Shown: piece by piece, positions 52,165 through 61,089 of the stretch
How the letters are laid out: every line of letters begins with the position of its first letter
Numbering within the stretch: the first letter of the stretch is position 1
Source of the DNA: Sphingomonas aerolata
GTDB lineage: Bacteria; Pseudomonadota; Alphaproteobacteria; Sphingomonadales; Sphingomonadaceae
NCBI RefSeq assembly: GCF_003046295.1
Contig: NZ_PZZN01000002.1
Coordinates: 124,001 to 188,000 of the forward strand
Length of the DNA: 64,000 nt
Direction: 5' to 3'
Notes under the pieces: model-generated
Told to the model about the DNA's origin: nothing
Database searches by the model: none
What the model saw: only the letters and a program-made list of their open reading frames with translations
Position numbers and translations under genes: made by a program

Positions 52165-53040
52165 TTAAATTCCCCAGCGGCGCATTGCGGCGATCACCGC
52201 GTCGGGTTTTTCCCAGGGGACGAAATGGCCCGCATCGACCTTCTCGATCGTCAGCTCGGGGACATAGTCGGCAAGATCGAGCTGGCTCGGCAGCAGCGCG
52301 GTGTCGCGCATGCCCCAGATCACCAGCACCGGCATCTTCATCGGCGGGAAGGGCGCGTCGAGAAAGGCGGGGCGGGGCGGGGTCTCGTCCATCGCGGGGA
52401 CGACGATCGCGCTGGCGCGGTACCAGTTGAGCATCGCGGTCATCGCGCCGGGCTGCGACCATTCGTCGAGATAGGCGGCCTTGTCCTTGCCCGCGATCGC
52501 CTGCGTCACGTGATGCGCGAAGGTCGAGCCGAGGAATTTCTCGAGGCCCGTGCCGGTGAGGCCCTGGTCGATACTCGTGTCGCGGAACCGGCGGATATAC
52601 TGGCTCGCCTTGCGCTGTTCGGGGTCGTCGAAGATCGTCCGCTGGAAGACGAGCGGGTGGGGCGCGTTGACGATCACCAGCCGTTCGATCCGGTCGGGAT
52701 GCTGAAGCGCGGCCATCCAGGCGACCGCGCCGCCCCAGTCATGCCCGACCAGCGTGAAGCGGTCGATCTTGAGCTGATCGGCGAGCGCGAGCAGATCGGC
52801 GACGATCTTGTCGGGGGTGTAGTTCGCGACGCCTTCGGGCTTCGACGAGCGCGCATAGCCGCGCTGGTCGGGAGCGATGACATAATGGTCGCGCGCGAGA
52901 TCGGGAGCGATGTGGCGCCAGGTGCGGTGCGATTCGGGGAAGCCGTGGAGGAGGATGACGGGCGGATGCGCGGGATCGCCGCTGATCGCGACGTCGAGGT
53001 CGACGCCGGTGGATAGTCGGAGGCTCTGCAGCTCGGTCAT
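52165..53040 (-). CDS. Alpha/beta hydrolase, epoxide hydrolase-like
   Basis: The product is a 291-residue cytosolic enzyme. The ATG at 53040 has GGGAGAGAG upstream and is preferred over an ATG at 53055. The fold is clear: VILLHGFPESHRTWRHIAP (oxyanion HG-F-P), DQRGYARSSKP, the nucleophile Asp in LVGHDWGGAVAW, the acid in WGMRDTALLP, and the His in DAGHFVPWEKPD. HGFPES and GHDWGG are the epoxide-hydrolase and haloalkane-dehalogenase-like signature, with a cap domain between. Substrate unknown. It stands alone, between a half repeat and a hairpin. Confidence 0.88.
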   Translation of the reverse strand: MTELQSLRLSTGVDLDVAISGDPAHPPVILLHGFPESHRTWRHIAPDLARDHYVIAPDQRGYARSSKPEGVANYTPDKIVADLLALADQLKIDRFTLVGHDWGGAVAWMAALQHPDRIERLVIVNAPHPLVFQRTIFDDPEQRKASQYIRRFRDTSIDQGLTGTGLEKFLGSTFAHHVTQAIAGKDKAAYLDEWSQPGAMTAMLNWYRASAIVVPAMDETPPRPAFLDAPFPPMKMPVLVIWGMRDTALLPSQLDLADYVPELTIEKVDAGHFVPWEKPDAVIAAMRRWGI

Positions 53041-53152
53041 GTCTCTCTCCCGCATGGTGCCCCGGATCTGGTCGGGGGTCGATATGGTCCGCACCGATAG
53101 GGGGAGTGTGCGGTACCGCGCAGGGCGGGACAAGGGCCGGATCCATTTTGCG

Positions 53153-53176
53153 ATCCTCCCCCTGGCGGGGGAGGAT
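53153..53176. repeat. ATCCTCCCCC hairpin
   Basis: Perfect 10-base arms ATCCTCCCCC/GGGGGAGGAT with a TGGC loop, 11 bases beyond the pirin stop. It likely terminates the pirin transcript on the minus strand and is one copy of a repeat also seen at 45533 and 54533. Confidence 0.75.
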
Positions 53177-53187
53177 TTACCTGAGGG

Positions 53188-54087
53188 TCAGGGGTAGCTG
53201 ACCGTCTTGGGTATCGCCGGGATCTCGATCCGTTCCTTCTCGTCGCCGGGGACCTTCGGGAAATTACCCGCATTCCAGTCGCGTTTCGCCTGTTCGATCC
53301 GGTCGCGGTTCGAGCTGACGAAGTTCCACCAGACGTGGCGCGGTGTCGTGAACGCATCGCCGCCGCACAGCATCGCCCGTCCGCCGGTCGCCGAGCGCAG
53401 CGTCGCGGCGATGCCGGGGCGCAGGACGTAGAGCACCTGCGGCTCGAGCTTTACGCCCTCCAACGTCGCCTCGCCCATGGCGAGATAGACCGCGCGCTCC
53501 TCCGCCGCCGCGTCGATCGGCACGCTCGCACCCGGGTCGAGCGCGATGTCGGCGTAGATCGTGCCCGAATAGGTCGTGGTCGGCGCGCTCTGGCCCCAGA
53601 GACTCCCCATGATGATTCGCGAGCGCGCACCGTGCGCCTCGATCACCGGCAGCTGTGCCTTGGTGACGTGTTCGAACGCGGGATCGATCTCCTCGACCGC
53701 CTCGGGCAACGCCAGCCAGGTCTGGATACCCGACAGGTTGGGCCCGCCGGCGCGCTCGTCGCCGGGCGAGCGTTCGGAATGGACGATGCCGTGGCCCGCG
53801 GTCATCAGATTGACCGCGCCGGGCTCGATCCGTGCCTGCGTGCCGAGCGAGTCGCGGTGGTCGATCGCGCCGTCGAACAGATAGGTGACGGTCGACAGGT
53901 TGATGTGCGGATGCGGGCGCACGTCGATGCCCGTACCGACCTCGAGATGTGCGGGGCCCATCTGGTCGAAGAACAGGAACGGGCCGACCATCGTCCGTTC
54001 CTTGTTCGGCAAGGTGCGGTGGACCTTGAAGCCGCCCAGATCATGCGTCGAGGGCAGGATGGTCTGGAGGACGAAATCATCCAGCAT
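53188..54087 (-). CDS. Pirin family protein
   Basis: The product is a 299-residue double-cupin protein. From the ATG at 54087 it reads MLDDFVLQTILPSTHDLGGFKVHRTLP, with the cupin metal site HPHINLSTVTYLFDGAIDHRDSLG, the AGHGIVHSERSPGDERAG segment (His and Glu ligands) and the C-terminal pirin_C domain with GRAMLCGGDAFTTPRHVWWNFVSS. Bacterial pirins can have quercetin dioxygenase activity or act with partners as redox sensors; which applies here is unknown. Its start overlaps the Nudix gene by 11 bases, so the two are translationally coupled. Confidence 0.92.
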   Translation of the reverse strand: MLDDFVLQTILPSTHDLGGFKVHRTLPNKERTMVGPFLFFDQMGPAHLEVGTGIDVRPHPHINLSTVTYLFDGAIDHRDSLGTQARIEPGAVNLMTAGHGIVHSERSPGDERAGGPNLSGIQTWLALPEAVEEIDPAFEHVTKAQLPVIEAHGARSRIIMGSLWGQSAPTTTYSGTIYADIALDPGASVPIDAAAEERAVYLAMGEATLEGVKLEPQVLYVLRPGIAATLRSATGGRAMLCGGDAFTTPRHVWWNFVSSNRDRIEQAKRDWNAGNFPKVPGDEKERIEIPAIPKTVSYP

Positions 54088-54535
54088 GGCGTGTCTCCGT
54101 GGCGTCGAGGAGTTCGACGAGGTCCGCTGGATAGAGGACTTCGTCATGCCCCGCGATCTCGTTTCGGGAAAACCAGCGGTGACCGACGAGCAGCTTGCGC
54201 TCCTGATCGGTGAGCCCGCCTGCCGCGACGTCGCACGTATCCACGTCGACGCGGAAATAGCGTTCGTCGGCGGTCACCTCGACGCCCTCGAAGGTGCGGA
54301 AGTCGACGACGCGGCGCGCGACTTCGGGGCCGCAATCCATGTCGAGCCCGACCTCTTCCCAAAGCTCGCGGCGGGCGGCGGCGGCGTAGCTTTCTCCCGG
54401 ATCGACCGCGCCGCCCGGCGTGCACCAGAGCGGCGGGCGATCGTCGGGGGTGAAGCGGAACATCAGCACGCGGTCCTGCGCATCGACGAGCAGGATGCGC
54501 GCGGCGGGGCGGGGGGTTCTCACAGCCCGAGGCAC
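54077..54535 (-). CDS. Nudix hydrolase
   Basis: The product is a 152-residue protein (GTG at 54535; an alternative GTG at 54523 avoids starting inside the hairpin repeat). The Nudix box is complete, GGAVDPGESYAAAARRELW followed by EEVGL, matching Gx5Ex7REUxEExGU, and sits in the usual position after a VLMFRFTPDDRPPLWCTPGG strand. Substrate cannot be predicted; nucleotide sugars, ADP-ribose and mutagenic nucleotides are possible. It overlaps the pirin gene, suggesting a shared stress or redox role. Confidence 0.88.
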   Translation of the reverse strand: MPRAVRTPRPAARILLVDAQDRVLMFRFTPDDRPPLWCTPGGAVDPGESYAAAARRELWEEVGLDMDCGPEVARRVVDFRTFEGVEVTADERYFRVDVDTCDVAAGGLTDQERKLLVGHRWFSRNEIAGHDEVLYPADLVELLDATETRHAG

Positions 54536-54559
54536 CTCCCCGGCCTTCGCCGGGAGGTG
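54533..54559. repeat. CACCTCCC...GGGAGGTG hairpin
   Basis: CACCTCCCCGGC and GCCGGGAGGTG with a CTT loop and one bulged C, located between the GST and Nudix genes and touching the putative Nudix start. Same GC-rich repeat type as 45533 and 53153. Confidence 0.6.
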
Positions 54560-54584
54560 TTCGATGTGAGGAGGCGACCAAGGC

Positions 54585-55295
54585 TCATGCGGCGTCGAGT
54601 TCGGGATAGTGGCGGAAGATGCCGTCGGTGTTGAACGCGATCCGCCGGTCGCTGTTCAGATAGGCCCTGATTGCGGGGATCTCGGCGACCTGGTCGCGGA
54701 TCCGGATCAGATTGGGATAGTCGGGTTCGAGCGTGCGCATCCGCTGCGGAAACATGTAGCGCAGCCCCTCGACGATCTGGAACAGCGAGGTGTCGGCATA
54801 GGTCCAGCGATGGTCGATCAGCCATTCGCCCGGATTGGCCTGCGCCGCATCGTCGAAGTGACCGAGGAATTTGGGCAGCCGCTCCTCACGGAACTGCTTC
54901 GCGGCGCGCGCGGCTTCGGGCTTCTGGTCGGCGTAATAGTCCATCATCGCGACCGGGTGGTGGACGTTGTGGACCTCCGCGACGAGATCGGCGACCGTCA
55001 GCTGGAGCTGGTTGAGCCACAGCCGATCGGCCATGTTCGACGGCGCGAGGTCGTGGCGTTCGCCCAGATACATCAGGATGTTGGCGACCTGTGCGATCAC
55101 CAGACCATTGAGTTCGAGATAGGGCGGCGCGAAGGGCGTGCGGCCGGTGCGGTCGTTCAGATCGGCCATCAGCGCCTCGGCACCGCGATCGTGCGCCGCA
55201 TCCGTATAGGGAATCTCGCCGCCCTCGAGCGCAAGCCGGACGAACTCGCCGCGGCCCTGAAGGCCGGGCCAGTACCAGAGCGTATAGGCCATCAT
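54585..55295 (-). CDS. Glutathione S-transferase family protein
   Basis: The product is a 236-residue cytosolic protein with an N-terminal thioredoxin-like domain (YTLWYWPGLQGRGEFVRLALEG, Tyr/Trp near the active site; then LELNGLVIAQVANILMYLG) and an all-helical C-terminal domain with the N-capping box YADTSLFQIVEG. The cis-Pro loop PYLEL is present. GSTs conjugate or reduce substrates with glutathione; this one resembles the alpha/pi-like type. The start overlaps the bolA stop by ATGA, so it shares an operon with BolA, a [2Fe-2S]/glutathione-related factor. Confidence 0.88.
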   Translation of the reverse strand: MMAYTLWYWPGLQGRGEFVRLALEGGEIPYTDAAHDRGAEALMADLNDRTGRTPFAPPYLELNGLVIAQVANILMYLGERHDLAPSNMADRLWLNQLQLTVADLVAEVHNVHHPVAMMDYYADQKPEAARAAKQFREERLPKFLGHFDDAAQANPGEWLIDHRWTYADTSLFQIVEGLRYMFPQRMRTLEPDYPNLIRIRDQVAEIPAIRAYLNSDRRIAFNTDGIFRHYPELDAA

Positions 55296-55579
55296 GCCTC
55301 TCCAGGCGCGCGCGCCTTGATCGCGAGCGCGTGGATCTGCGTGCTGAGCAGTTCGGCGAGCGCGTGGTTCACGAGGCGTTGCCGGGCGACGCGGTTAAGC
55401 CCTTGGAACGCCGGTGCTTCTACCTCGACACGGAAATGCGTCTCGCCGGTGCCGTCGTCACCCATATGTCCGGCATGCAGCGCGCTCTCGTTGACGACGG
55501 TCAGATGGGTCGGGGCGAGCGCGGCGGTGAGGCGCGCGGTGATCTGGTCCTGTACGGAGCCGGTGGCGAGGTCTGTCAT
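55292..55579 (-). CDS. bolA: BolA family transcriptional/iron-sulfur regulator
   Basis: The product is a 95-residue protein with the BolA fold: HLTVVNESALHAGHMGDDGTGETHFRVEVEAPAF is a canonical stretch with the conserved His/Ser residues, followed by the helix-turn NRVARQRLVNHALAELL. BolA proteins partner monothiol glutaredoxins to handle [2Fe-2S] clusters and affect morphology and stress genes. Start and length are normal. It is the first gene of the BolA-GST pair and divergent from the J-domain gene. Confidence 0.93.
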   Translation of the reverse strand: MTDLATGSVQDQITARLTAALAPTHLTVVNESALHAGHMGDDGTGETHFRVEVEAPAFQGLNRVARQRLVNHALAELLSTQIHALAIKARAPGEA

Positions 55580-55617
55580 CCGACCTATATAGCCCGTTTT
55601 GGATAGACGGGGAGCCG

Positions 55618-56226
55618 GTGACGCAAGACGCGAGAAAAGAGCGCAAGGACCGGCCCAGCCCCCGTTTCCACGGGCGCGTGGAGGGCAGCGGGCGTGTGTG
55701 CATGTGGCCGGGCTGTGCCGAACCCGGCGAATTCCGCGCGCCGCCGCTCGAGGGGCCGAGCGATGGCGGGCCGCCGCAATTCCGCTGGTTCTGCCTCGAG
55801 CATGTCCGCGCGTTCAACGCAGGCTATAATTATTTCGACGGGATGACCGCGGACGAGATCCACCATGCGCAGCGGCCGATGGCGGGATGGGAACGCGAGA
55901 CGCGGGCCTTTGCGCATGGCGGCGGCGACACGCCGCCCAAATGGGCGGATTTCGCCGACCCGATCGACGCGATCGGCGCGCGGTTCGGCGAGCGGATGGC
56001 GGCTGCGCGCAAGGATGGTCGCGTGCTGTCCGATGGCGAGCGGCGGTCGCTGCGCGTGCTGGGGCTGGGGACCGACACCGATCGCACCGCGCTGCGCAAA
56101 CGCTATAGCGAACTGGTGCGGCGCTATCATCCCGACCGCAATGGCGGGGACCGGGCGCATGAATCGGAGTTGCAGAAGGTCATCGCCGCCTATCAGCATC
56201 TGAAGGGTGCCGCGGCGTTCGCCTGA
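55618..56226 (+). CDS. J-domain protein (DnaJ-like co-chaperone)
   Basis: The product is a 202-residue protein from GTG at 55618. A long N-terminal region (about 1-130) has a two-Cys segment VCMWPGCAEP and WFCLEHVRAF, a possible small zinc knuckle, and WERETRAFAHGGG. The C-terminal J domain (about 140-202) keeps the key tripeptide: LRKRYSELVRRYHPDRNGGD. J domains stimulate Hsp70; this arrangement (J domain at the C-terminus, no G/F or cysteine-rich DnaJ zinc centre) is the alphaproteobacterial DnaJ-like family. It is divergent from bolA by 38 bases. Confidence 0.9.
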   Translation: MTQDARKERKDRPSPRFHGRVEGSGRVCMWPGCAEPGEFRAPPLEGPSDGGPPQFRWFCLEHVRAFNAGYNYFDGMTADEIHHAQRPMAGWERETRAFAHGGGDTPPKWADFADPIDAIGARFGERMAAARKDGRVLSDGERRSLRVLGLGTDTDRTALRKRYSELVRRYHPDRNGGDRAHESELQKVIAAYQHLKGAAAFA

Positions 56227-56230
56227 CGGG

Positions 56231-56818
56231 TCAGGAGGCGGGGAAGCTGGCCCCGTCCTTGGTGCCATGCGCGGTCTCGCGGTCATAGGCGACATGATAG
56301 GCATCGAACCCGGCGAATACGGCCTGCGCGGCGGCGTCCGCGGTCCGGCAGGTCGCCCCCCGGATCGCGGCCAGGATGTCGCCGCGGTGGCGATAGGTGT
56401 AGCGGACATGCCCCGCCTCGTGCCGGGCGAGCGCCGCGGCGTAGCGGTCCCAATCGACGCGCTCGGCGGCGGTCAGTCGGGCGGTCGCCGCGAGCTGTGG
56501 CATGCGGACCGTCGCCCGGTAGCGGATCGTCGCTGCGGCAAGATCGCAGCCGCCATGTCTGGTCCGCGGCCAGGACCAGCGCAGGTCCCAGCTGCTCAGC
56601 GCATCGACCCGGCGGCCGTCATGCGCATCGGTCGGCCGGGCGGCGTCGATCGCCCGGCGAACCGCCATCGCATCGCCGCCATCGACCGGGTAATAGTCGA
56701 TCGTCACGTCCGGTATTCCGGCAAACGCTATATTAGCCTGCGCGCTCGACTGGCCTGTGATCCCCGCGATCGCGAGCAGCGCGACGAGGGGCCGGATCGG
56801 CGGGGCGTGGTCACGCAT
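56231..56818 (-). CDS. DUF922 family secreted zinc protease-like protein
   Basis: The product is a 195-residue exported protein with a signal peptide ([20 protein letters not shown]). It contains [25 protein letters not shown] at the beginning of the domain and the metal motif RHEAGHVRY (HExxH), preceded by WDRYAAALA, as in the DUF922 family of predicted periplasmic proteases. The start overlaps the piuC stop by eight bases, so it is the last gene of the iron operon. Whether it cleaves a siderophore-system protein is unknown. Confidence 0.82.
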   Translation of the reverse strand: MRDHAPPIRPLVALLAIAGITGQSSAQANIAFAGIPDVTIDYYPVDGGDAMAVRRAIDAARPTDAHDGRRVDALSSWDLRWSWPRTRHGGCDLAAATIRYRATVRMPQLAATARLTAAERVDWDRYAAALARHEAGHVRYTYRHRGDILAAIRGATCRTADAAAQAVFAGFDAYHVAYDRETAHGTKDGASFPAS

Positions 56819-57494
56819 CGGCCCAGCGACGGAGCAGATTGTGATAGACGCCGGTCAGCCGGATCGTCGCCGGGTCGGCCATCCCTTGCGCCGCGGCGAC
56901 CGCCTGCACGCCCTGGTCGAGATCGAACAGGATCCGGCGCGCGCCGTCGTCGCGGACCATCGACTGCAGCCAGAAGAACGAGGCGGTCCGCACGCCGCGC
57001 GTCACCGGCGTCACCCGGTGCAGGCTGGAGGCGGGATAGACGACCATGTGCCCGGCGGGCAGCTTGACCGATTGCGGGCCGAACTGATCCTCGATCACCA
57101 GCTCGCCGCCGTCATAGTCGGCGGGGTCTTCGAGAAAGAGCGTTGCCGACAGGTCGCTGCGGATCCGGAAATCGCTGCCGCGGCGGATACGGATCGCGGT
57201 GTCGACGTGCAGTCCGAAATCCTGCCCGCCGGCATAGCGGTTGAACAGCGGCGGGAAGACCTTCAGCGGCAGCGCGGCGGCGATGAACAGCGCCGACTGC
57301 CCCAGCGCGTCGAGGATCATGCCACCGGCGTCCCTCGCCGCGGCGGACTCCTCGGGCAATTGTTCGTTGCGCTTGGCGAGCGCGCTTTGCACGCCCGAGG
57401 TCGCGTTGCCGTCGACCCACTCGGCCGCGTCGATCAGCGTACGGACCCGCGCGACGCCGGCGGAATCGAGCACGTCCGGAATCGCGATCAGCAC
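56811..57494 (-). CDS. piuC: Fe(II)/2-oxoglutarate-dependent hydroxylase, PiuC/YbiX type
   Basis: The product is a 227-residue PKHD-type dioxygenase. The iron ligands are present as [10 protein letters not shown] (HxD) and [13 protein letters not shown] (distal His) with the 2-oxoglutarate-binding Arg in [10 protein letters not shown]. The N-terminus [21 protein letters not shown] and [12 protein letters not shown] agree with PiuC. In Pseudomonas piuC sits with the siderophore receptor piuA; here it follows the receptor and a Sel1 gene. Substrate unknown; the enzyme may modify a peptide or the siderophore during iron starvation. Confidence 0.92.
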   Translation of the reverse strand: MLIAIPDVLDSAGVARVRTLIDAAEWVDGNATSGVQSALAKRNEQLPEESAAARDAGGMILDALGQSALFIAAALPLKVFPPLFNRYAGGQDFGLHVDTAIRIRRGSDFRIRSDLSATLFLEDPADYDGGELVIEDQFGPQSVKLPAGHMVVYPASSLHRVTPVTRGVRTASFFWLQSMVRDDGARRILFDLDQGVQAVAAAQGMADPATIRLTGVYHNLLRRWADA

Positions 57495-58234
57495 TGTGCG
57501 CCCTCCCGCAACGCCGCGACGCCCCGCGTGCGGAACGCCGCGATGTCGCTGGCCGCGAGAAACGCCTGCGCCTTCGTCACGAACGCGGCGTTGCCCCGCG
57601 CGCCGGCCTGTTCGAGCCAGCCGAGCGCGGCGTCGATCTCGCCCGCCGCACCGAGCATCCGCGCATGGTTGAAACAGCCGCGGAAATCGCCGCCCTCTGC
57701 CGCACTGGCATAGCAGGCCGCGGCACGCGCGAGGTCGCGGGGGCAGGCCCAGCCATCCTCGGCGAAGCTGCCGACGAAGTTGATCGCTTTCGCGCTTGCA
57801 AGCCCTGTGTTCATCGCGGCAACCTTCTCCAGCAGGGCGAGCGCGGCCGGCCTGTCCTCGGGCACGCCGTCACCCAGCGCCAGCAGCGTCGCGTAATTGT
57901 ACATCGCCCAGTCAAGCCCGCGCGCAGCCGCGACCCGGTAGCATTCCGCCGCGCGCGCCTTGTCGACCGGCGTGCCCCAGCCGAGATCATAGCAGCGCCC
58001 GACCATGTTGAGCGCCATCACGTGATGCTGCGCCGCCGCCTTGACGAAACAGGCCATGGCGGCAGCCGGATCGGCCGCGACGCCGGTCCCGTCGAGCAGC
58101 ATCTGCCCGTACACCGCCTGTGCCTCCGCCACGCCGGCTTCCGCCGCCTCGCGCACGAACGCCGCGCGCTCCTCCGAACTGCCGGCGAGGCGCGCGGCGA
58201 TGGCGTCGGGCGAAAGTGTGTCTAGCGCCGTCAC
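57488..58234 (-). CDS. Sel1-repeat (tetratricopeptide-like) protein
   Basis: The product is a 248-residue, mostly helical protein built from Sel1-like repeats, such as [57 protein letters not shown] and [21 protein letters not shown], each with the LGxxYxxGxGV-type spacing. There is no signal peptide. Such proteins act as scaffolds. It is between the siderophore receptor (9 bases upstream) and piuC (7-base overlap), a conserved trio in several proteobacteria, pointing to a role in iron uptake. Confidence 0.9.
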   Translation of the reverse strand: MTALDTLSPDAIAARLAGSSEERAAFVREAAEAGVAEAQAVYGQMLLDGTGVAADPAAAMACFVKAAAQHHVMALNMVGRCYDLGWGTPVDKARAAECYRVAAARGLDWAMYNYATLLALGDGVPEDRPAALALLEKVAAMNTGLASAKAINFVGSFAEDGWACPRDLARAAACYASAAEGGDFRGCFNHARMLGAAGEIDAALGWLEQAGARGNAAFVTKAQAFLAASDIAAFRTRGVAALREGAQC

Positions 58235-58242
58235 TCTGGCCC

Positions 58243-60750
58243 TCAGAACCGCAGGTTGACCGTGCCGAACACCGTACGGCCCGCGGCGAGCGTGGCATAG
58301 TGGCTGGCATAGGTCTGCGAGAAATAGGTCTTGTTGGTCAGGTTCTGCGCGTTGACGCTGAGGTCGATCATGTCGGTCAGCTTGTAGCTGGCCCGCGCAT
58401 CGAACCGCCAGTAACCGGGCGTGCTGCGGGTGAGGACCTTGGTCGCGGGGGTTACCGTGACGACGCCCGCCGCAGTCTGCCGCGCGCTGCGATTGTCCGC
58501 ATAGCCGCCGATCTGTTCGTCCATGTACAGTGCGGTGCCGCCGATCTGCAGCCGGCGCGTCACATCGACACTGGTCGTCGCGGTGAAGCTGTTCTTCGCG
58601 GTCTGCGGCACCTGCTTGCCGGTGTTGACCGACACGACGCCGGTGGTCCGCGCAGGCTGGACGACGGTCGTCACCCCGTTCGCGGTGGTCGTGATCGCGG
58701 GGGCGGTCAGCGTCGTGAAGCCGCCGTCGATGATCTTCGGGTCGAGATGCGTGAAGCCGCCGAAGACGGTCCAGCCGGGGAGAATCGTCCCGCTGACGTT
58801 GAACTCGAACCCGCGAATTCTCGTCTCGCCGATGAACGATGCGGTGTTCGTGTCGTCGAGCACGCGCGCGTTGGAAATCTCCGTCTGGAACACCGCCGCG
58901 CCGAGCTGCAGCTTCTCGGCGAACAGGCTCGCCTTGGCGCCGACCTCATAGGACTTGGTCTTTTGCGGCTTCAACAGCCCGAGCACTACGGCGGTGATCG
59001 CGTTATCCTCGCGGCCTTCGCCGAGCAGGCTGTTCGGCGGCGTCGCGGCGGTCGCGTAGCTCGCATAGAGGCTGGTTTCGGGCGTCGGCTTGAAGACGAG
59101 CCCTGCCTGCCAGTTGAAGAGGTTGTCGACGCGCGTGAGCTTCGTCTGCGTTGCGCCCGGCAGCGTGATCGTCGATTCGAACCGGTCGTAGCGCGCGCCC
59201 AGGTTCAGGATCAGCGCGGGGATCAGCGTGATCGAATCGAACGCGTAGACCGCCTTGGTATTGGCGTCGTTCTGCGTTTCGGTGGACAGCGCGCCCCGTG
59301 CGATCGGAGTCTGCGTCGTCGACGTGTCGCTCGCGTAATTGACCCAGGGCGCATAGGGATCCGGATCGAACAGGCTGACGCAATAGGAGCGCGCGATCGT
59401 CGCCGTGTTGCATCGCGGCGAGATCGTCGAGCCGTTCGCCGACACGAACGTGCCGCGGCGCGTCTTTTCCCATGAAAGCTCGGTGCCGAGCGAGAAGCTG
59501 TGCTCGATGCCGCCGGTATTGAATTTGCCGTACAGGTCGGTCTGGTCGACGATGCTTTCGCTATAGCCGTAGCGCGTGTTGCCGCGCGTCCAGACATAGC
59601 CGCCATTGGTCACGTTCGCGCCCGTATTGGTCGCGGTGGTGCCATAGACATTGCCCTGGCTGTCGTCGGGGAGGGTGAAGATGAAGCTTTGCGTGCTGTG
59701 CGTGTAGCGCGCGGTGTTGCGCAGCGTGATGCCGCCGAAATCATGCTCGACGCGGATCGTCGCCTGGTTGGTGTCGGCGTCGCGGAAGTCGCGCGCGGCC
59801 AGCCCGTAGAAGTTTTTCCGGGAGACAAAGCCTGTCTGGCCGCCCGCGGTCGTCACGGTCCCGAGCGCGGGCCGTGTCGTGACGCTGCCGGTGCCGGGGT
59901 GATTATTGATCGTGTAGAGATAGGGGATGCCGCTGTCGGGCAGTTCGCTGCTTTCCATATGATAGAAGCTCGCGGTCAGCCGGGTCGGCGTGCCGAGCCC
60001 GATCGCGACGGAGGGTGCGATGCCCCAGCGCTTCTGCCAGATCGCATCGCGGCCCGTGACGTCCTGGTCGTGCCACATGCCCTGGATCCGGAACGCCGCG
60101 GTGTCGGAGATCTTGAGGTTCAGGTCGCCGGTGACCCGCTTATAGTCCGCCTCGCCATAGCTGCCGCTGAGCGAGCCGAACGTGTCGAGCACGGGCAGGC
60201 GCGACAGGATGTTGATCGTGCCGCCCGCCGAGCCGCGGCCGCCGAGCGTCGAATCGGACCCGCGGACGATCTGGACCGACTCCACCGCGAACACCTCGCG
60301 CGTCTGCGAGGCGAGGTCGCGGACACCGTCGACGAAGATGCTGCCCTGGCTGTCGAACCCGCGGATGAAGGGGCGGTCGCCGATCGGATTGCCGCCCTCC
60401 GCGGCGCCGAAGGTGATGCCGGGCACGGTGCGCAGCGCATCCGCGAGGCTGTTCGATCCGGTCTGTTCGATCACCTCCTTGGGCAGGACGATGATCGAGC
60501 GCGGGGTATCGACCAGCGGCGCGACCTGTTTCGGGCCGGCCTCGCGTTCGCGGTGGCCGTTGACCAGGATCTCGTCGCGGTGCTGCACGTCGGCGTTATC
60601 CGCCGGGGTGGCCCTGGGCGTCGCCGCCGTCCGGTCGGCATCGGCGGCGAGCGCCGGCGCGGTCGTGAAGGCACCGATGCAGGACAGGGCCAGGAAGGCG
60701 GGCATCGTGGCAGGACGCGGCGCGACGCCCCGCGGCGAAACAGTCGACAT
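58243..60750 (-). CDS. fiu: TonB-dependent catecholate siderophore receptor, Fiu-like
   Basis: The product is an 835-residue outer-membrane receptor. A signal peptide (ending ALAADADR) is followed by RDEILVNGHRER, a TonB-box-like segment, the plug domain (VDTPRSIIVLPKEVIEQTGSNS to PFIRGFDSQGSIFVDGVRD) and a beta-barrel whose last residues are GTVNLRF with the terminal Phe needed for insertion. The plug and its linkage to piuC match the Fiu/PiuA group that imports ferric catecholates. AGGGG precedes the ATG. Two Fur-like boxes lie in the 74-base upstream gap, so expression should rise when iron is low. Confidence 0.93.
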   Translation of the reverse strand: MSTVSPRGVAPRPATMPAFLALSCIGAFTTAPALAADADRTAATPRATPADNADVQHRDEILVNGHREREAGPKQVAPLVDTPRSIIVLPKEVIEQTGSNSLADALRTVPGITFGAAEGGNPIGDRPFIRGFDSQGSIFVDGVRDLASQTREVFAVESVQIVRGSDSTLGGRGSAGGTINILSRLPVLDTFGSLSGSYGEADYKRVTGDLNLKISDTAAFRIQGMWHDQDVTGRDAIWQKRWGIAPSVAIGLGTPTRLTASFYHMESSELPDSGIPYLYTINNHPGTGSVTTRPALGTVTTAGGQTGFVSRKNFYGLAARDFRDADTNQATIRVEHDFGGITLRNTARYTHSTQSFIFTLPDDSQGNVYGTTATNTGANVTNGGYVWTRGNTRYGYSESIVDQTDLYGKFNTGGIEHSFSLGTELSWEKTRRGTFVSANGSTISPRCNTATIARSYCVSLFDPDPYAPWVNYASDTSTTQTPIARGALSTETQNDANTKAVYAFDSITLIPALILNLGARYDRFESTITLPGATQTKLTRVDNLFNWQAGLVFKPTPETSLYASYATAATPPNSLLGEGREDNAITAVVLGLLKPQKTKSYEVGAKASLFAEKLQLGAAVFQTEISNARVLDDTNTASFIGETRIRGFEFNVSGTILPGWTVFGGFTHLDPKIIDGGFTTLTAPAITTTANGVTTVVQPARTTGVVSVNTGKQVPQTAKNSFTATTSVDVTRRLQIGGTALYMDEQIGGYADNRSARQTAAGVVTVTPATKVLTRSTPGYWRFDARASYKLTDMIDLSVNAQNLTNKTYFSQTYASHYATLAAGRTVFGTVNLRF

Positions 60751-60783
60751 AGTGAAACCCCTTTTGCTCTTGGAGTATCGCTA

Positions 60784-60828
60784 TTGAGAGTCGTTCGCAC
60801 TGTCAATGCTAATGCGACTGGTTCTCAA
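60784..60828 (-). promoter_or_regulatory. Double Fur-like operator of the fiu operon
   Basis: TTGAGAGTCGTTCGCA (60784-60799) and, inverted, TGCGACTGGTTCTCAA (60813-60828) flank a 13-base AT-richer centre. Each arm resembles the TTGAGAATCATTCGCAxT form of the Fur box. The pair sits in the fiu promoter gap and touches the end of the RHH gene. Confidence 0.65.
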
Positions 60829-61067
60829 GTCGACGAGGCGAACAGCCAGCTCCGCAAGGCGCTGGCAAGGTTCGGGGGCACGTCCGCGACGATGCGCAGC
60901 GCGTCGATCTCGGCGACCAGCGCCGACAAGGGCAGGCCGAGCCGGACCGCCTCGCGCTCGAGCGCCTGCCAGAAGATCGGTTCGAGGCTGATCGACGTCT
61001 GGTGACCGGCGATCGTGATCGACCGCTTCACGGGGCCTGCAAACCCGCCGCGCGGGGGGGCGATCAC
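60825..61067 (-). CDS. Small ribbon-helix-helix DNA-binding protein
   Basis: The product is about 80 residues from GTG 61067 (or 68 from GTG 61031). The domain reads KRSITIAGHQTSISLEPIFW, then REAVRLGLPLSALVAEIDALR, matching the RHH_4 family: an N-terminal strand, then two helices with a conserved SISLEPxFW. It would bind DNA as a dimer and may act as a local regulator. It is 22-60 bases downstream of cobT on the same strand and immediately upstream of the Fur-controlled fiu gene, for which it could be a candidate co-regulator; that is inference. Confidence 0.8.
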   Translation of the reverse strand: MIAPPRGGFAGPVKRSITIAGHQTSISLEPIFWQALEREAVRLGLPLSALVAEIDALRIVADVPPNLASALRSWLFASST

Positions 61068-61089
61068 GCGCGCGGTGGCCGAATGGCCG

